A stretch of DNA of 64,000 nt from VBOC01 sp964512655 (GCA_964512655.1 CAZEJT010000003.1:186001-250000), one strand, 5' to 3'; counted from the first letter of the stretch, positions 1 through 9,303 are shown. Translations and numbers: made by a program. The notes: generated from the sequence alone by a model not told the origin.

Positions 1-2529
1 TATATCTACGAGATCTCAACCATCCCCGACTTCTTCCTGGCAGGAAGCGCCGAGTATCTATTCCCCTTCGTGGTCAGCACAGGGATTTCCGGCCCTATCA
101 CGCTGCAGAACGACCCCACGAAGTTTAAAACCATGAATTACCGCTGCGCTGTCCCGCCCGGTACGACCCGGCTGAATCTCACGACGATATTCTCCTCGGC
201 AACCACCGGGCTCGGTACGACTTCTCTCGGTATCATCTATCCGCCATATCAATTTAAAGGGTATTATGCCCCTCAGCCTATCGAGGAGAATTTCCCCTAT
301 CTGACACACTGGCTTGCGGCAGATCCCCAGAGCATACTGGCAAGCATGGTTCACAGAACCTCATACACCGCTGTTTCCCAGCCGGACACGATGAGGTTTT
401 CGGTCGGACCCACCGGTTTCTATTTCGGATCCTCGCAGTTTGTCTCCACCAGGCCCTCGTACACCAGTCCCCTGGGACTTATCCCCCCGATGTGGGCGGG
501 AAGGGTGATCGCCTATGGCACCGCAATTGACGTGCAGGTGGCAACCGACGCCTACATGCTCACCGGGCTCGGCGACCGTGTTGTCGGGCCGATAACCTAC
601 AAGACCTGGCTGAGTGGCACTCCTGTCGATTCAGGACTCTTTCAGAATCTTCCGAGATATCATCTCGATACATTGCTGACTGTCGTTACCGGAGGAAATT
701 TCAAATTTCAAACTGTCTTCGGCAATTACAGGGTCGGACCCCGGAACGGGACGGCTACCACCACACTCACCGGAAGTTCCCTCAACTCCCTTAATGTCTG
801 CCCGAGATTCAGGAGTCTCCTCTTCCTCCATGATGGCAATTTGCCCGACTCGCTCCCCGTCAATCAGCTCCGGATTATCCCGACGGCCCCTGAGGTTGTC
901 GACTCGGTAAGCGCGTGGTATCGAAAGTCGACCTCGTCGACGTGGCTTCCTCTTACCCTGAGCCAGAGCGATTCAATTTACACCACCCCATTGCCGGACA
1001 CTCTCGGGGTCGGTTATTACAGCACGCGGATACGGATCACCGATCTCGCATCGCAAACCATCGACTACGTGCTCGATCCCGGTTTCACCAGCCCCGGCAC
1101 AATCCTCAACACCAATCCGCTGGTGTTCGATACCATACATGTGGGATGCAGGCAGACAAAAACCATCAGCGTTCAGAACCTTCGCCTCACGACCAATGCG
1201 GTGATCACGTCGATCGTTTCCGACGATACGACGTTCGTCCTCTCGTACGGCAACGCCACCATTGCGGGTTCTGAAAGTCTCTCCGTTCCCGTCACCTTCA
1301 CCCCCGTCACGGCGGGACTGCATGAGGCCCACATAATTTTCAACATCGTCGGCTTCGCCGGTCCTGAGACTGTCGCGGTTTCCGGAGTGGCTGGAAGCCC
1401 CGGAGGGGAGATTGAGATCTCGGAGAACCTCGGCACGCACTGGCAGCTTATCTCCGTCCCGGTGGATGCAATCTGCCCATATCTGTTGCCTCCGCTGTAC
1501 GCCTACCGCGGATCGTATCTTATTCGCGATACGCTGAAATCAGGCGAAGGTTATTGGAAGAATGTCGTCGATCCGGTATTCACGTTTGTAGGGTTCCCTC
1601 GCACGATTGACACGATCCCCATGCTCCAGGGATGGAATCTCATCGGTTCGCTATCGACCCCGACGCCCGTCACGGTCCTCAACACCATTCCTGCCGGCCA
1701 GATTTCTTCGAGGGTCTTTGGCTATACTCAGGCGGGCTACTTTAAACCCGACAGCATCTCACCTACTCATGCATATTGGGTAAAGGTGAAAATCGCCTGT
1801 CAGCTGATTCTGCAAACGGGTGCCGCCTTCCCCGGAAAACCCGCAGCCTTGCCGATAGACCCCTACACCGCGGCCTCGCGCCTGACCGTCACGGACGCCC
1901 TGAGTAGAACCCGGGTTCTTTACTTCGGACCAAGATCCGATCTGCCGGGGAATGAAGGATTCTTTGAGTTGCCGCCGCCCCCGCCTGAGGGCTCCTTTGA
2001 CGTGCGGTTCGGCTCAAACAAAGAATGTGAGATCGTCCTAGATCACAAGGCCCAAAATTTCCCGATCCGCATAAGCTCGGCCGAGTATCCGGTCACGATC
2101 AGCTGGGATGTGAAATCGAGCACTCTCCTTGGCGTGCTGAGGGTAGGGACCGGAAGTATAGAGCTGAGCAAGAGCGGTTCCCTCACGATCCCGGCTGCAG
2201 CCGACACGGTAGCGCTGCGAATTACAGGTTCGGCTGCGCTTCCGAGAACATTCGCGCTCGATCAGAACTATCCCAATCCGTTCAATCCTCAGACGGTCAT
2301 CCAGTACCAACTCCCCGTCGACAGCCGGGTTGAATTGAAGATCTATAACACCCTTGGCGAGCAGGTCGCAACCCTCATCGACGGCGAGCAGCCCGCCGGA
2401 TACAAGTCGGTTACGTGGAACGGCGCCAATTTCGCGAGCGGCGTCTACTTCTGCCGTCTACACGCGGTAGGGGTAGCGGACGCGAAGAACAACTTTACAC
2501 AGACGCGAAAGCTCGTACTTATCAGATAG
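1..2529 (+). CDS. Secreted T9SS-sorted protein, 5' end outside window
   Basis: The reading frame is open from base 1 with no start codon of its own; the GTG at 70 is internal, so the gene is cut by the window edge. About 842 residues remain. Residues ~369-465 look like an immunoglobulin-like choice-of-anchor D (HYDIN/ASPM-type) domain. The last ~95 residues form a type IX secretion C-terminal sorting domain with FALDQNYPNPFNP, ending in the usual basic TRKLVLIR tail. The product should cross the inner membrane by Sec, cross the outer membrane by T9SS, and be anchored or released at the surface. No catalytic motif was seen in the rest, which looks like beta-rich adhesin or structural sequence. 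The sorting domain is a secure call; the specific function is unknown. Confidence 0.9.
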   Translation, partial: YIYEISTIPDFFLAGSAEYLFPFVVSTGISGPITLQNDPTKFKTMNYRCAVPPGTTRLNLTTIFSSATTGLGTTSLGIIYPPYQFKGYYAPQPIEENFPYLTHWLAADPQSILASMVHRTSYTAVSQPDTMRFSVGPTGFYFGSSQFVSTRPSYTSPLGLIPPMWAGRVIAYGTAIDVQVATDAYMLTGLGDRVVGPITYKTWLSGTPVDSGLFQNLPRYHLDTLLTVVTGGNFKFQTVFGNYRVGPRNGTATTTLTGSSLNSLNVCPRFRSLLFLHDGNLPDSLPVNQLRIIPTAPEVVDSVSAWYRKSTSSTWLPLTLSQSDSIYTTPLPDTLGVGYYSTRIRITDLASQTIDYVLDPGFTSPGTILNTNPLVFDTIHVGCRQTKTISVQNLRLTTNAVITSIVSDDTTFVLSYGNATIAGSESLSVPVTFTPVTAGLHEAHIIFNIVGFAGPETVAVSGVAGSPGGEIEISENLGTHWQLISVPVDAICPYLLPPLYAYRGSYLIRDTLKSGEGYWKNVVDPVFTFVGFPRTIDTIPMLQGWNLIGSLSTPTPVTVLNTIPAGQISSRVFGYTQAGYFKPDSISPTHAYWVKVKIACQLILQTGAAFPGKPAALPIDPYTAASRLTVTDALSRTRVLYFGPRSDLPGNEGFFELPPPPPEGSFDVRFGSNKECEIVLDHKAQNFPIRISSAEYPVTISWDVKSSTLLGVLRVGTGSIELSKSGSLTIPAAADTVALRITGSAALPRTFALDQNYPNPFNPQTVIQYQLPVDSRVELKIYNTLGEQVATLIDGEQPAGYKSVTWNGANFASGVYFCRLHAVGVADAKNNFTQTRKLVLIR

Positions 2530-2530
2530 T

Positions 2531-2559
2531 TTGGAAAATTCCTCGTAATTCCGTAAATT
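2531..2559 (+). promoter_or_regulatory. Predicted housekeeping promoter of typA
   Basis: TTG at 2531-2533 and TAAATT at 2554-2559 are separated by exactly 20 bases, equal to a -35 hexamer plus a 17-base spacer. The same arrangement precedes dnaN, mnmE and the hutH-like gene. The predicted transcript start lies about 60 bases before typA, which leaves the hairpins at 2565-2613 in the leader. Confidence 0.55.
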
Positions 2560-2564
2560 ACACC

Positions 2565-2613
2565 CGTTCAAGTTTGAACGCCTCGGTCAGAATCAACGGC
2601 TTGAGGCGTTTTT
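2565..2613 (+). promoter_or_regulatory. Two mutually exclusive hairpins in the typA leader
   Basis: Hairpin A pairs CGTTCAA (2565-2571) with TTGAACG (2574-2580). Hairpin B pairs AACGCCTC (2577-2584) with GAGGCGTT (2603-2610) and runs into a short T tract, so it resembles an intrinsic terminator. They share bases 2577-2580 and cannot form together. B may simply terminate the upstream gene; because the predicted typA promoter lies before it, it could also attenuate typA. Confidence 0.45.
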
Positions 2614-2628
2614 GTTCTATCTTAGGCC

Positions 2629-4497
2629 ATGAATAACCGACCCGACATACGAAATATCGCCATCATCGCGCACGTCGATCACGGCAAGACCACGCTCGTA
2701 GATCACATGCTTCGCCAGACAGGCACATTCCGGGAGAACCAGGAAGTTGTCAAACGCGTGATGGATTCTAACGAACTGGAGCGCGAACGCGGCATTACCA
2801 TCCTTGCGAAGAACACCGCCGTCATCTACAAACGACCCAAAGGTGACGGAGGCCCTAAAGAAATCAAGATCAACATCGTTGACACGCCGGGTCACTCGGA
2901 TTTTGCCGGAGAAGTCGAACGGACCCTCAAGATGGTCAACGGGGTTCTCCTTCTCGTTGACGCGGCAGAAGGACCGCTCCCGGGTACAAAGTTTGTTCTG
3001 AAAAAATCGCTCGAGCTGAACCTCCAGCCGATCGTCGTGATCAACAAGATCGACCGCAAGGACGCACGCCCTCACGCGGTCCTCGATGAGGTCTTCGAGC
3101 TTTTCCTCTCACTCGGAGCCGACAACAAACAACTTGACTTCCCGACTGTCTACGCGATTGCCAAACAGGGGATCGCAAAGTGTGAGCTCGAAGACGAAGG
3201 GGTGAATCTCGAACCGCTCTTTGAGACAATCATAAACAAGATTCCCCCGCCTCCGGGCGATACCGACTCACCGTTCAAGATGCTCGTAACCACTATTGAC
3301 TATAACGACTATCTCGGAAGGCTGGGAATCGGGCGCATAGAGCAAGGAACTATCCGCCTCGGCTCTCCGATGAAGATCATCCACCGTGATGCGCAGGTGG
3401 AAGACGCAAAAGTTACGAAGATCTACACCTTCGCAGGATTGAAGCGAATCGAGGTCGAAGAGGCTTCCGCAGGCGACATCATCGCAATCTCCGGAATGGA
3501 AGATGTTGAGATCGGAGAAACACTCGCTGATTCCGCAGATCCCAGCCCGCTGCCTTTCGTTACGATTGAAGAGCCGACTCTCTCGATGAATTTCATTGTC
3601 AATAATTCTCCTTTCGCCGGGCAGGAGGGGAAGTATGTAACAACGCGAGCTCTCGGAGACCGTCTCGCGAAAGAGCTCCGCTCGAACGTCAGCCTCCGCG
3701 TCGAGCTCACCGACACGCCCGACACCTTCAAGGTGAGCGGCCGGGGAGAGCTGCATCTGGGGATTCTGATCGAGACCATGCGACGGGAAGGGTATGAGTT
3801 TCAGGTCTCTGCGCCGCAGGTGATTTATAAGCGGATCAACGATGTGCTGTGCGAACCGATGGAGCACGTCATCGTCGACGTGCCTGATGAGTTTGTCGGA
3901 ATCATCATCGAGAACCTGGGGTCGCGCAAAGGCGTCATGCGGGCCATGATCCAGTCATCGGGTAACACTCGTCTGGAATTCCTCGTGCCTGCGCGGGGGT
4001 TGCTTGGGTTCCGTTCAGAATTCATGACCGACACAAAGGGGACGGGCATTCTCCACCACAATTTCCACGGTTACGAGCCCTACAAAGGCGATCTGGCCAC
4101 GCGCCACAAAGGAGGCGTCATACAGTTGGAGGACGGTGTAGCAACCGCGTACGCGATGTTCAAATTGCAGGACCGGATCACATTCTTCATCGAGCCCGGC
4201 ACCCGGGTCTATCAGGGGATGGTGGTCGGCGAGAACGCGAGGGACGAGGACATTATCGTCAACGTCTGCAAGACAAAACAGCTCACCAACATGCGCGCGA
4301 GCGGCGCCGACGAGGCCATTCGGCTCGAACCGCCTAACATCCACACGCTCGAGCAGGCGATTGAGTGGATCAACGACGATGAGTATATTGAGGTGACGCC
4401 CGCTTCCCTCCGGCTTCGGAAGCGGTACCTCGACCACAACGAGCGCGTGAGAATGTCCAAGAAGAAAGCCGAGTCAATCGCGGCGGAGCTCGAGTAG
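2629..4497 (+). CDS. typA: Ribosome-associated GTPase TypA/BipA
   Basis: This is a 622-residue translational GTPase of the usual BipA length. The N-terminal G domain carries AHVDHGKTT (G1, residues ~14-22), the RGITI switch I element, DTPGHSDF (G3) and NKIDR (G4). Elongation-factor-like domains II, III and V follow, and the C-terminal region has the family ARGLLGFRSEF and TKGTGILHH stretches. In other bacteria BipA binds 70S ribosomes and helps 50S assembly and growth at low temperature or under stress. It has its own predicted promoter and a structured leader, and its stop is followed directly by the aminotransferase start, which suggests co-transcription. Identification is firm. Confidence 0.97.
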   Translation: MNNRPDIRNIAIIAHVDHGKTTLVDHMLRQTGTFRENQEVVKRVMDSNELERERGITILAKNTAVIYKRPKGDGGPKEIKINIVDTPGHSDFAGEVERTLKMVNGVLLLVDAAEGPLPGTKFVLKKSLELNLQPIVVINKIDRKDARPHAVLDEVFELFLSLGADNKQLDFPTVYAIAKQGIAKCELEDEGVNLEPLFETIINKIPPPPGDTDSPFKMLVTTIDYNDYLGRLGIGRIEQGTIRLGSPMKIIHRDAQVEDAKVTKIYTFAGLKRIEVEEASAGDIIAISGMEDVEIGETLADSADPSPLPFVTIEEPTLSMNFIVNNSPFAGQEGKYVTTRALGDRLAKELRSNVSLRVELTDTPDTFKVSGRGELHLGILIETMRREGYEFQVSAPQVIYKRINDVLCEPMEHVIVDVPDEFVGIIIENLGSRKGVMRAMIQSSGNTRLEFLVPARGLLGFRSEFMTDTKGTGILHHNFHGYEPYKGDLATRHKGGVIQLEDGVATAYAMFKLQDRITFFIEPGTRVYQGMVVGENARDEDIIVNVCKTKQLTNMRASGADEAIRLEPPNIHTLEQAIEWINDDEYIEVTPASLRLRKRYLDHNERVRMSKKKAESIAAELE

Positions 4498-4499
4498 TA

Positions 4500-5690
4500 G
4501 TGCGCTTTTCCCGCCGCACCGGGTGGCCGCGGCGGCCCAACAAGCTGGCCGCCCTCCTTGAAGAGCGACGCAAGAGCGGCAAACCGGTTTACGATCTCAC
4601 AGTTTCAAACCCAACCGAGGTCGGGATAGGTTATCCGGAAATCGACCTTGCCGCTTCCCTTTCCGATCCAAGAGTCCTTCGCTACGAGCCCGACCCGCGC
4701 GGCCTCCTGAGCGCCCGCGAAACAATCTCCGAGTACTACGATTCTACCTGGAATATCACCGCGGATCCATCATCGATCTTCCTCACCTCAAGCACAAGCG
4801 AGGCGTATTCGATACTTTTCAAGCTCCTCTGTGATCCGGGAGAGGAGATTCTCATTCCCCGGCCTACCTACCCTCTTTTTGACTCCCTGGCACGTCTTAG
4901 CGATGTGACGCTTGGCGGATATCGTCTCGAGTACGATGATGTGTGGCGAGTCGATCTTGACTCTGTGGAGGCCGCGATCGGGAAATCGACACGGGCTGTT
5001 GTCATCGTCAATCCCCACAACCCCACCGGCATGTTCCTGAAACAGGATGAGTACCGCGCGATCAAAGAGATGTGCGCGCAGCATTCGATCCCGATTATCA
5101 CGGATGAAGTTTTTTTGGAGTTTCCGCTTCACGGCGGGAACTCCCGGATTTCAACGGCGGGTGAACAGGATATCCTGTCGTTCACTCTAAACGGAATTTC
5201 GAAGATGGCCGGACTCCCCCAGCTTAAATTGGGATGGATCGTCGTGGGAGGTCCGCCGGCCGATCGTACAGAAGCCGCGGGCCGGCTTGAGATCGTTTCC
5301 GATACATTTCTCTCCGTGAACACTCCCGTTCAGATCGCGCTTCCGGAGATCATGGAGGCGGGCGACAATATCCGTGAGAACCTGCTCGCCCGGCTCAGGT
5401 CCAACTATGGCGCCATGCTCGCCGAGGTTCCATCAGGATCCGCTTGTTCTGTTCTCCAGTGTGAGGGAGGATGGTATGGGATTATCCGGGTGCCGAACGT
5501 GAAATCGGACGAGGAGTGGGCGGTGCTGCTCCTCGAGGAGACTGGTTTCTACCTGTTCCCTGGTTATTTCTTCGATTTCGAGACGGAGGGCTATCTGGTG
5601 GTGAGTCTACTCGTGAAGGAGGAGGTTTTTCGCAAGGGCATAACGGCACTTGTTGATTGCGTCGAATCGATGGACCCCGACACTGCATGA
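4500..5690 (+). CDS. PLP-dependent aminotransferase, class I/II
   Basis: The protein has 396 residues and the fold type I aminotransferase pattern. NPHNPTG at ~170-176 binds the cofactor and substrate; the lysine in GISKMAGLPQLK near residue 233 is the probable Schiff-base lysine. Class I enzymes of this type move amino groups between amino acids and 2-oxo acids in the cytoplasm; the substrate cannot be told from sequence. The GTG start at 4500 overlaps the second of two tandem TAG stops after typA, so translation is probably coupled. The arginine-rich N-terminus (RFSRRTGWPRRPNK) is typical of LL-diaminopimelate or alanine-aminotransferase-like relatives. Family call firm, substrate unknown. 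Confidence 0.88.
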   Translation: MRFSRRTGWPRRPNKLAALLEERRKSGKPVYDLTVSNPTEVGIGYPEIDLAASLSDPRVLRYEPDPRGLLSARETISEYYDSTWNITADPSSIFLTSSTSEAYSILFKLLCDPGEEILIPRPTYPLFDSLARLSDVTLGGYRLEYDDVWRVDLDSVEAAIGKSTRAVVIVNPHNPTGMFLKQDEYRAIKEMCAQHSIPIITDEVFLEFPLHGGNSRISTAGEQDILSFTLNGISKMAGLPQLKLGWIVVGGPPADRTEAAGRLEIVSDTFLSVNTPVQIALPEIMEAGDNIRENLLARLRSNYGAMLAEVPSGSACSVLQCEGGWYGIIRVPNVKSDEEWAVLLLEETGFYLFPGYFFDFETEGYLVVSLLVKEEVFRKGITALVDCVESMDPDTA

Positions 5691-5783
5691 AGCTTTGATC
5701 TTACTTGCTCATCCGAACGCAGCTCAATACGGGCAATCTTGGTTAGAATCAATCCCCGCCATAGAACGGGGGATGAGTGGTAC

Positions 5784-6554
5784 TCAGATGGCCAGAGGGA
5801 TCCTTGACCCCAGAGTGGTCATCAGCTCTTGAGACTGTCGTCGGGTGGGTTGGGGCATGCCGTCGTATTGTCTCCCATCCAAAATGCGTCCTGTGGCTTT
5901 CTTTCTGACTCCGCCCCACTGCTTAAAGAAGAATGCCACTTCCTCCCTTTCACAGGAGGCTTTGATCTCCCTCACCCATTCCGATTTCATCTCGCGAGCA
6001 CCGGGTCCTGATTCCCCCCCTACTATTACCCAATCGATGCCGGCCAGCGGCACATTCGGCAAAGGAGCGAGAAGTGGCTCCAATGAGAGGAACCTCACAG
6101 CGGCCGGAACGAGGAGGAGGTCACGAATCCGGGAGAAATACTTTGGCGTTTCCACGCTCACGCCCATCCAAATGTTTGTTGGCCATGGCAGGATGCCGGC
6201 AAGCTCGGCCAGCCTGCCAGAACGTTTGGTCAAAACTTGAAATGTGTGCCAATGCGCCTGTTGCATCATGGAAAAAACCTGAACCAGAAAGCCGATCGGA
6301 ATATCCTCATGGAAAAGGTCGCTCATCGAATTGACAAAGATTTGCCTTGGTCTCCGCCAAGTAAGAGGCACGTTGATCAAGTCCGGATGAAGTGTGATGC
6401 CGAATCCGTTACGATAACGGGGGGAGCCCATCGCCTGCAAGCGCTTCGCCAGCCTCTCGGCATAACAGTGTTTGCACCCCGGGCTAATCTTATCGCAACC
6501 CGTTACGGGATTCCACGACGCTTCAGTCCATTCTATCGATGATGGGCCAGCCAT
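5784..6554 (-). CDS. DUF5131 (phage Gp37/Gp68-like) three-Cys-motif protein
   Basis: A 256-residue protein of the DUF5131 family, once named after phage Gp37/Gp68. The hallmark is near the N-terminus: SIEWTEASWNPVTGC followed by three cysteines in a C-x6-C-x2-C arrangement (residues ~20-30), which resembles a radical-SAM-type iron-sulfur site. Later come FVNSMSDLFHEDIP, QVLTKRSGRL, WMGVSVE and VIVGGESGPGARE, all family signatures. The biochemical activity is not established to my knowledge. In many genomes this gene sits beside TcmP (three-Cys-motif partner); here only a short TcmP-like remnant lies just upstream on the same strand (6634-6765). Likely horizontally mobile. Family call firm. 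Confidence 0.85.
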   Translation of the reverse strand: MAGPSSIEWTEASWNPVTGCDKISPGCKHCYAERLAKRLQAMGSPRYRNGFGITLHPDLINVPLTWRRPRQIFVNSMSDLFHEDIPIGFLVQVFSMMQQAHWHTFQVLTKRSGRLAELAGILPWPTNIWMGVSVETPKYFSRIRDLLLVPAAVRFLSLEPLLAPLPNVPLAGIDWVIVGGESGPGAREMKSEWVREIKASCEREEVAFFFKQWGGVRKKATGRILDGRQYDGMPQPTRRQSQELMTTLGSRIPLAI

Positions 6555-6633
6555 TTGTGATTGTTATGAAAAATTGAATGCATCCTGGTTCGAGCTGCCT
6601 CGCAAAGCCTTGTCCCAAAAATCAATCCCGCGG

Positions 6634-6765
6634 TCATGTTGAGAAAATGGAGAGATAGTTGCTCAGCAACCGATACTTTTCAAGCGCATACTCACCGGTT
6701 TCGATGATCCTGAGACCATCTTCCTTCCATTCCAGCATCTGACCCTCCTCCCGAAGGTACGACAT
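6634..6765 (-). pseudogene. Truncated N-terminus of a TcmP-like partner protein
   Basis: A 43-codon frame ends in TGA at 6634. An internal ATG at 6738 has a strong GGAGGAGGGT ribosome site in front of it, giving a 34-residue peptide that begins MLEWKEDGLRIIETGEYALE. The pattern W...G.(Y/W)A.EK...L..YL.IFS.. resembles the start of TcmP proteins, the usual partner of DUF5131 proteins, and it sits directly upstream of one. The ~80 bases left before the DUF5131 start cannot hold the rest of the gene. A 6-bp inverted repeat (ACGACA/TGTCGT, 6759-6774) covers the upstream start. The match is from memory of the family and needs a profile search. Confidence 0.45.
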
Positions 6766-6859
6766 ATTTGTCGTGAAGTCAAGGATAATGCGACAAAATC
6801 GTTACCCTCCGATTTGTCATATCAATCACATTACTTGAATGAAGGCTCTCCGCTGCACT

Positions 6860-7564
6860 CTATTTCCCCATCGCCTCGTTCAGAAACCTGATCAGCGGTA
6901 GAAGCCCCCTGTACACGTCGACGACATTGCCAACCATCTTCGATGAGTAACAGCTCTTCTCTTCCCATTCTACCCCAGAAAAGAACTGCTTGTACTTGAG
7001 CCATTCGATCATCGGGTGGTCTGCCGAATAGCCGAGCGGATTCCGTTTCAGCTTTTCCCCCTCCAGCCCGCCGAATCTCTTCTTGAAAGATTTATCTTCC
7101 ATGATAGACCGGAACTTGGTCTGATGATCTGAGATCGCGCCGCGGATCTTCTTAAGCTGGTTGCTGTCTGGCATATAGATCCCCCCGCCCAGAAATACCT
7201 GCCCGGGCTCGATGTGAAGATAATACCCCGCGCTCCCCTGCCAGTTGCCTCGAAGATGGAAGACCGCCGCAACGTGCGTCTTGTAGGGCGCTTTGTTGTT
7301 GCTGAAGCGGATATCCCGGTAGATCCTGAAGAGGCTCCGCCTCGGGTGGACGTCAAACTCCGGAGCGATCTCCGACATGGGCTCCCTGAGCGAGGCGATA
7401 AGCGATTGCATCGGGAATTTCACGAACTCCTCGTACTCGGGTTTGTGCCTGGTGAACCATTCCCTGTTGTTATTCTTCTTGAGCTGCTTCAGAAACCTGA
7501 TCCCCTCCTTCGGAAAACCTCCGAACGGCGGGTACATTTCCGCATCGAGAATCACGCTCTTCAT
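6860..7564 (-). CDS. DUF2461 family protein
   Basis: A 234-residue protein matching the DUF2461/TIGR02453 family along its length: FLKQLKKNNNREWFTRHKPEYEE near the N-terminus, then RIYRDIRFSNNKAPYKTHVAAVF and GYYLHIEPGQVFLGGGIYMPD in the middle. The family is widespread, cytoplasmic and uncharacterised; no catalytic residues are known to me. It is the last gene of the minus-strand run mnmE-mnmG-rsmG-murQ, only 3 bases after murQ, so it is probably transcribed with it. About 95 non-coding bases, after the TcmP-like remnant's start, separate it from the DUF5131 locus. Family call firm, function unknown. Confidence 0.9.
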   Translation of the reverse strand: MKSVILDAEMYPPFGGFPKEGIRFLKQLKKNNNREWFTRHKPEYEEFVKFPMQSLIASLREPMSEIAPEFDVHPRRSLFRIYRDIRFSNNKAPYKTHVAAVFHLRGNWQGSAGYYLHIEPGQVFLGGGIYMPDSNQLKKIRGAISDHQTKFRSIMEDKSFKKRFGGLEGEKLKRNPLGYSADHPMIEWLKYKQFFSGVEWEEKSCYSSKMVGNVVDVYRGLLPLIRFLNEAMGK

Positions 7565-7567
7565 GTG

Positions 7568-8551
7568 CTAGCCTCTTCTTCTTGATTTGAGATGATCGCT
7601 GCGCCCATCGATGTCTCTGATGGCTACGCCTACAAAGCCCTCCGCCAACTTAAGACGTGCTGCGGCACGACGCGCTGACAGACCAAGCTTCACCATGACG
7701 ATCGCGGTCTTGACGTGTCCGCCGGCCTGGCGCAGTTTCGTTGAAGCATCTTTATATCCGATCCCTGTCGTCATCATCAGGACGCGTTTCGCCCGCTCTT
7801 CAAGCTTCCGGCTGTTCAGCTTCAGGTCCACCATCATATTGCCGAGCACCTTTCCCAATCGTACCATCGACGCGGTGGTGATCATGTTCAGCACAAGTTT
7901 CTGGGCAGTCCCGGCTTTCATCCTCGTCGAACCCATTACCACTTCAGGACCTACCACGGGGCATATGGCGACATCGACACTCTTTTGTAGTGCAGCGAAC
8001 TCCGGCCTTCCAAGCGCTGATCTTGAATTTGTTGTCACGAGCAAAGTAGCGGCTCCGCGGCGCTTGGCTTCTCGAAGCGCGCCAATTACATACGGTGTCC
8101 TCATGCTGGCAGCGATTCCACAGACAACATCTTTCTTGCCTGCCTTCATCCGGATGATATCCGACTTTCCGCTCGCCTCAAGGTCTTCAGATCCCTCTAT
8201 TGCTCTGAAAACAGCGCTTTTCCCTCCCGCAATGAGACCCTGGACCATCTTTGGATCGGTGCCATAGGTTGGCGGGCATTCTGCGGCATCCAGGATCCCG
8301 AGTCGCCCGCTTGTTCCCGCTCCTACGTAAATTAGCCGGCCGCCTGACTTGAATGAGCGCACAACAACCTCGACTGCTCTTGCGATATCCGGGAGCTCAC
8401 GCTTCACGGCAGCTGGCACCATTGCATCTTCTCGAGCGATCGACTGGAGGATCCCCCGGATGTCTCTGCTGTCGAGATCACGCGTCCTCGGATTGGACTT
8501 CTCAGTTATCAGGGTTTGAAGCTGGTTGAAAAGGCGTTTGTCGTTATTCAT
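7568..8551 (-). CDS. murQ: N-acetylmuramic acid 6-phosphate etherase MurQ
   Basis: A 327-residue SIS-domain enzyme. GRLIYVGAGTSGRLG (phosphosugar-binding loop), DAAECPPTYG with the catalytic glutamate, and GPEVVMGSTRMKAGTAQK are the diagnostic MurQ blocks. MurQ cleaves the D-lactyl ether of N-acetylmuramate 6-phosphate to give N-acetylglucosamine 6-phosphate, in cytoplasmic recycling of cell-wall sugars. It normally needs a supplier of MurNAc-6P (a PTS transporter or the kinase AnmK); neither is in this window. It lies 9 bases after rsmG and 3 before DUF2461 in the mnmE operon, where parA and parB often sit in other bacteria. The C-terminus is basic (SRRRG). Confident. Confidence 0.95.
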   Translation of the reverse strand: MNNDKRLFNQLQTLITEKSNPRTRDLDSRDIRGILQSIAREDAMVPAAVKRELPDIARAVEVVVRSFKSGGRLIYVGAGTSGRLGILDAAECPPTYGTDPKMVQGLIAGGKSAVFRAIEGSEDLEASGKSDIIRMKAGKKDVVCGIAASMRTPYVIGALREAKRRGAATLLVTTNSRSALGRPEFAALQKSVDVAICPVVGPEVVMGSTRMKAGTAQKLVLNMITTASMVRLGKVLGNMMVDLKLNSRKLEERAKRVLMMTTGIGYKDASTKLRQAGGHVKTAIVMVKLGLSARRAAARLKLAEGFVGVAIRDIDGRSDHLKSRRRG

Positions 8552-8560
8552 TCCTGGCCT

Positions 8561-9271
8561 TCATGGTCGGACTATGACTATCTTCTTATCAACGAGACCC
8601 ATCGGATCTATCCCATCGATCACAAGAGGGTACAAATCGATCCGCCGGGGCTTGAGCTTTATCCTGGCCTGGTCCACTTCCTGAGTGAGATCTCCACCCT
8701 TTAAAAGGATAATCGCTCCCCGATCAAGGGACCTGCCCCGGTGTGAGCCTTCGGAACCCTCTCCGGCCGAGGAGCTCTTGAGTAGGGGGGTGCCCCATTT
8801 CACGATCTCGGAGATGCTTCCCACCCCGCGTGCGATTACGTAGTCGTACGAATTACGGTATGGAGCCGATTTGTTCAGCTCCTCTATCCGGCCACAGACC
8901 GCCTTTACTCCCTTCAGCTTTAACGTGGCTATTATCTCGGTAACCGCCCGGATCTTCTTCTGAATCGAATCGATCAGAGTGACGTTCAAACGGTCTGCGA
9001 GGATTCCGAGGGGAATGCCGGGAAGACCACCCCCGGTCCCGATGTCAACTATCGAACTCTCTGGCAAAAGATCGTACTTGAATAACAGAGCTGCCGAGGC
9101 CAGGACATGCCGCTCCCAGATACCTTCCTCGTCACGACGAGAGATCAGATTTATTTTCTTGTTCCAATCAAGAAGTGACTCAACATATTGGTGTAGCAAA
9201 TTCGCCTGATCATCGGAGACCGAAAACCCGTTCTTCTTACAAATTGTCCTGAACTCCGTGAGTGTTTCCAT
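8561..9271 (-). CDS. rsmG: 16S rRNA (guanine-N7)-methyltransferase RsmG
   Basis: A 236-residue class I methyltransferase. The SAM-binding loop SIVDIGTGGGLPGIPLGIL lies around residues 70-90, and LLDWNKKINLISRRDEEGIWERHVL is the typical GidB N-terminal block. RsmG methylates N7 of G527 (E. coli numbering) in 16S rRNA; its loss gives low-level streptomycin resistance in other bacteria. It follows mnmG in the same operon after a 59-base gap holding a parS-like site, and precedes murQ. The mnmG-rsmG pair next to the origin is the ancestral arrangement. The C-terminal region carries an extra loop around SSAGEGSEGSHRGRSLDRG that is longer than usual. Confidence 0.95.
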   Translation of the reverse strand: METLTEFRTICKKNGFSVSDDQANLLHQYVESLLDWNKKINLISRRDEEGIWERHVLASAALLFKYDLLPESSIVDIGTGGGLPGIPLGILADRLNVTLIDSIQKKIRAVTEIIATLKLKGVKAVCGRIEELNKSAPYRNSYDYVIARGVGSISEIVKWGTPLLKSSSAGEGSEGSHRGRSLDRGAIILLKGGDLTQEVDQARIKLKPRRIDLYPLVIDGIDPMGLVDKKIVIVRP

Positions 9272-9303
9272 AACATCTTGTTTTTACAGGATTTATGGAA
9301 GCA

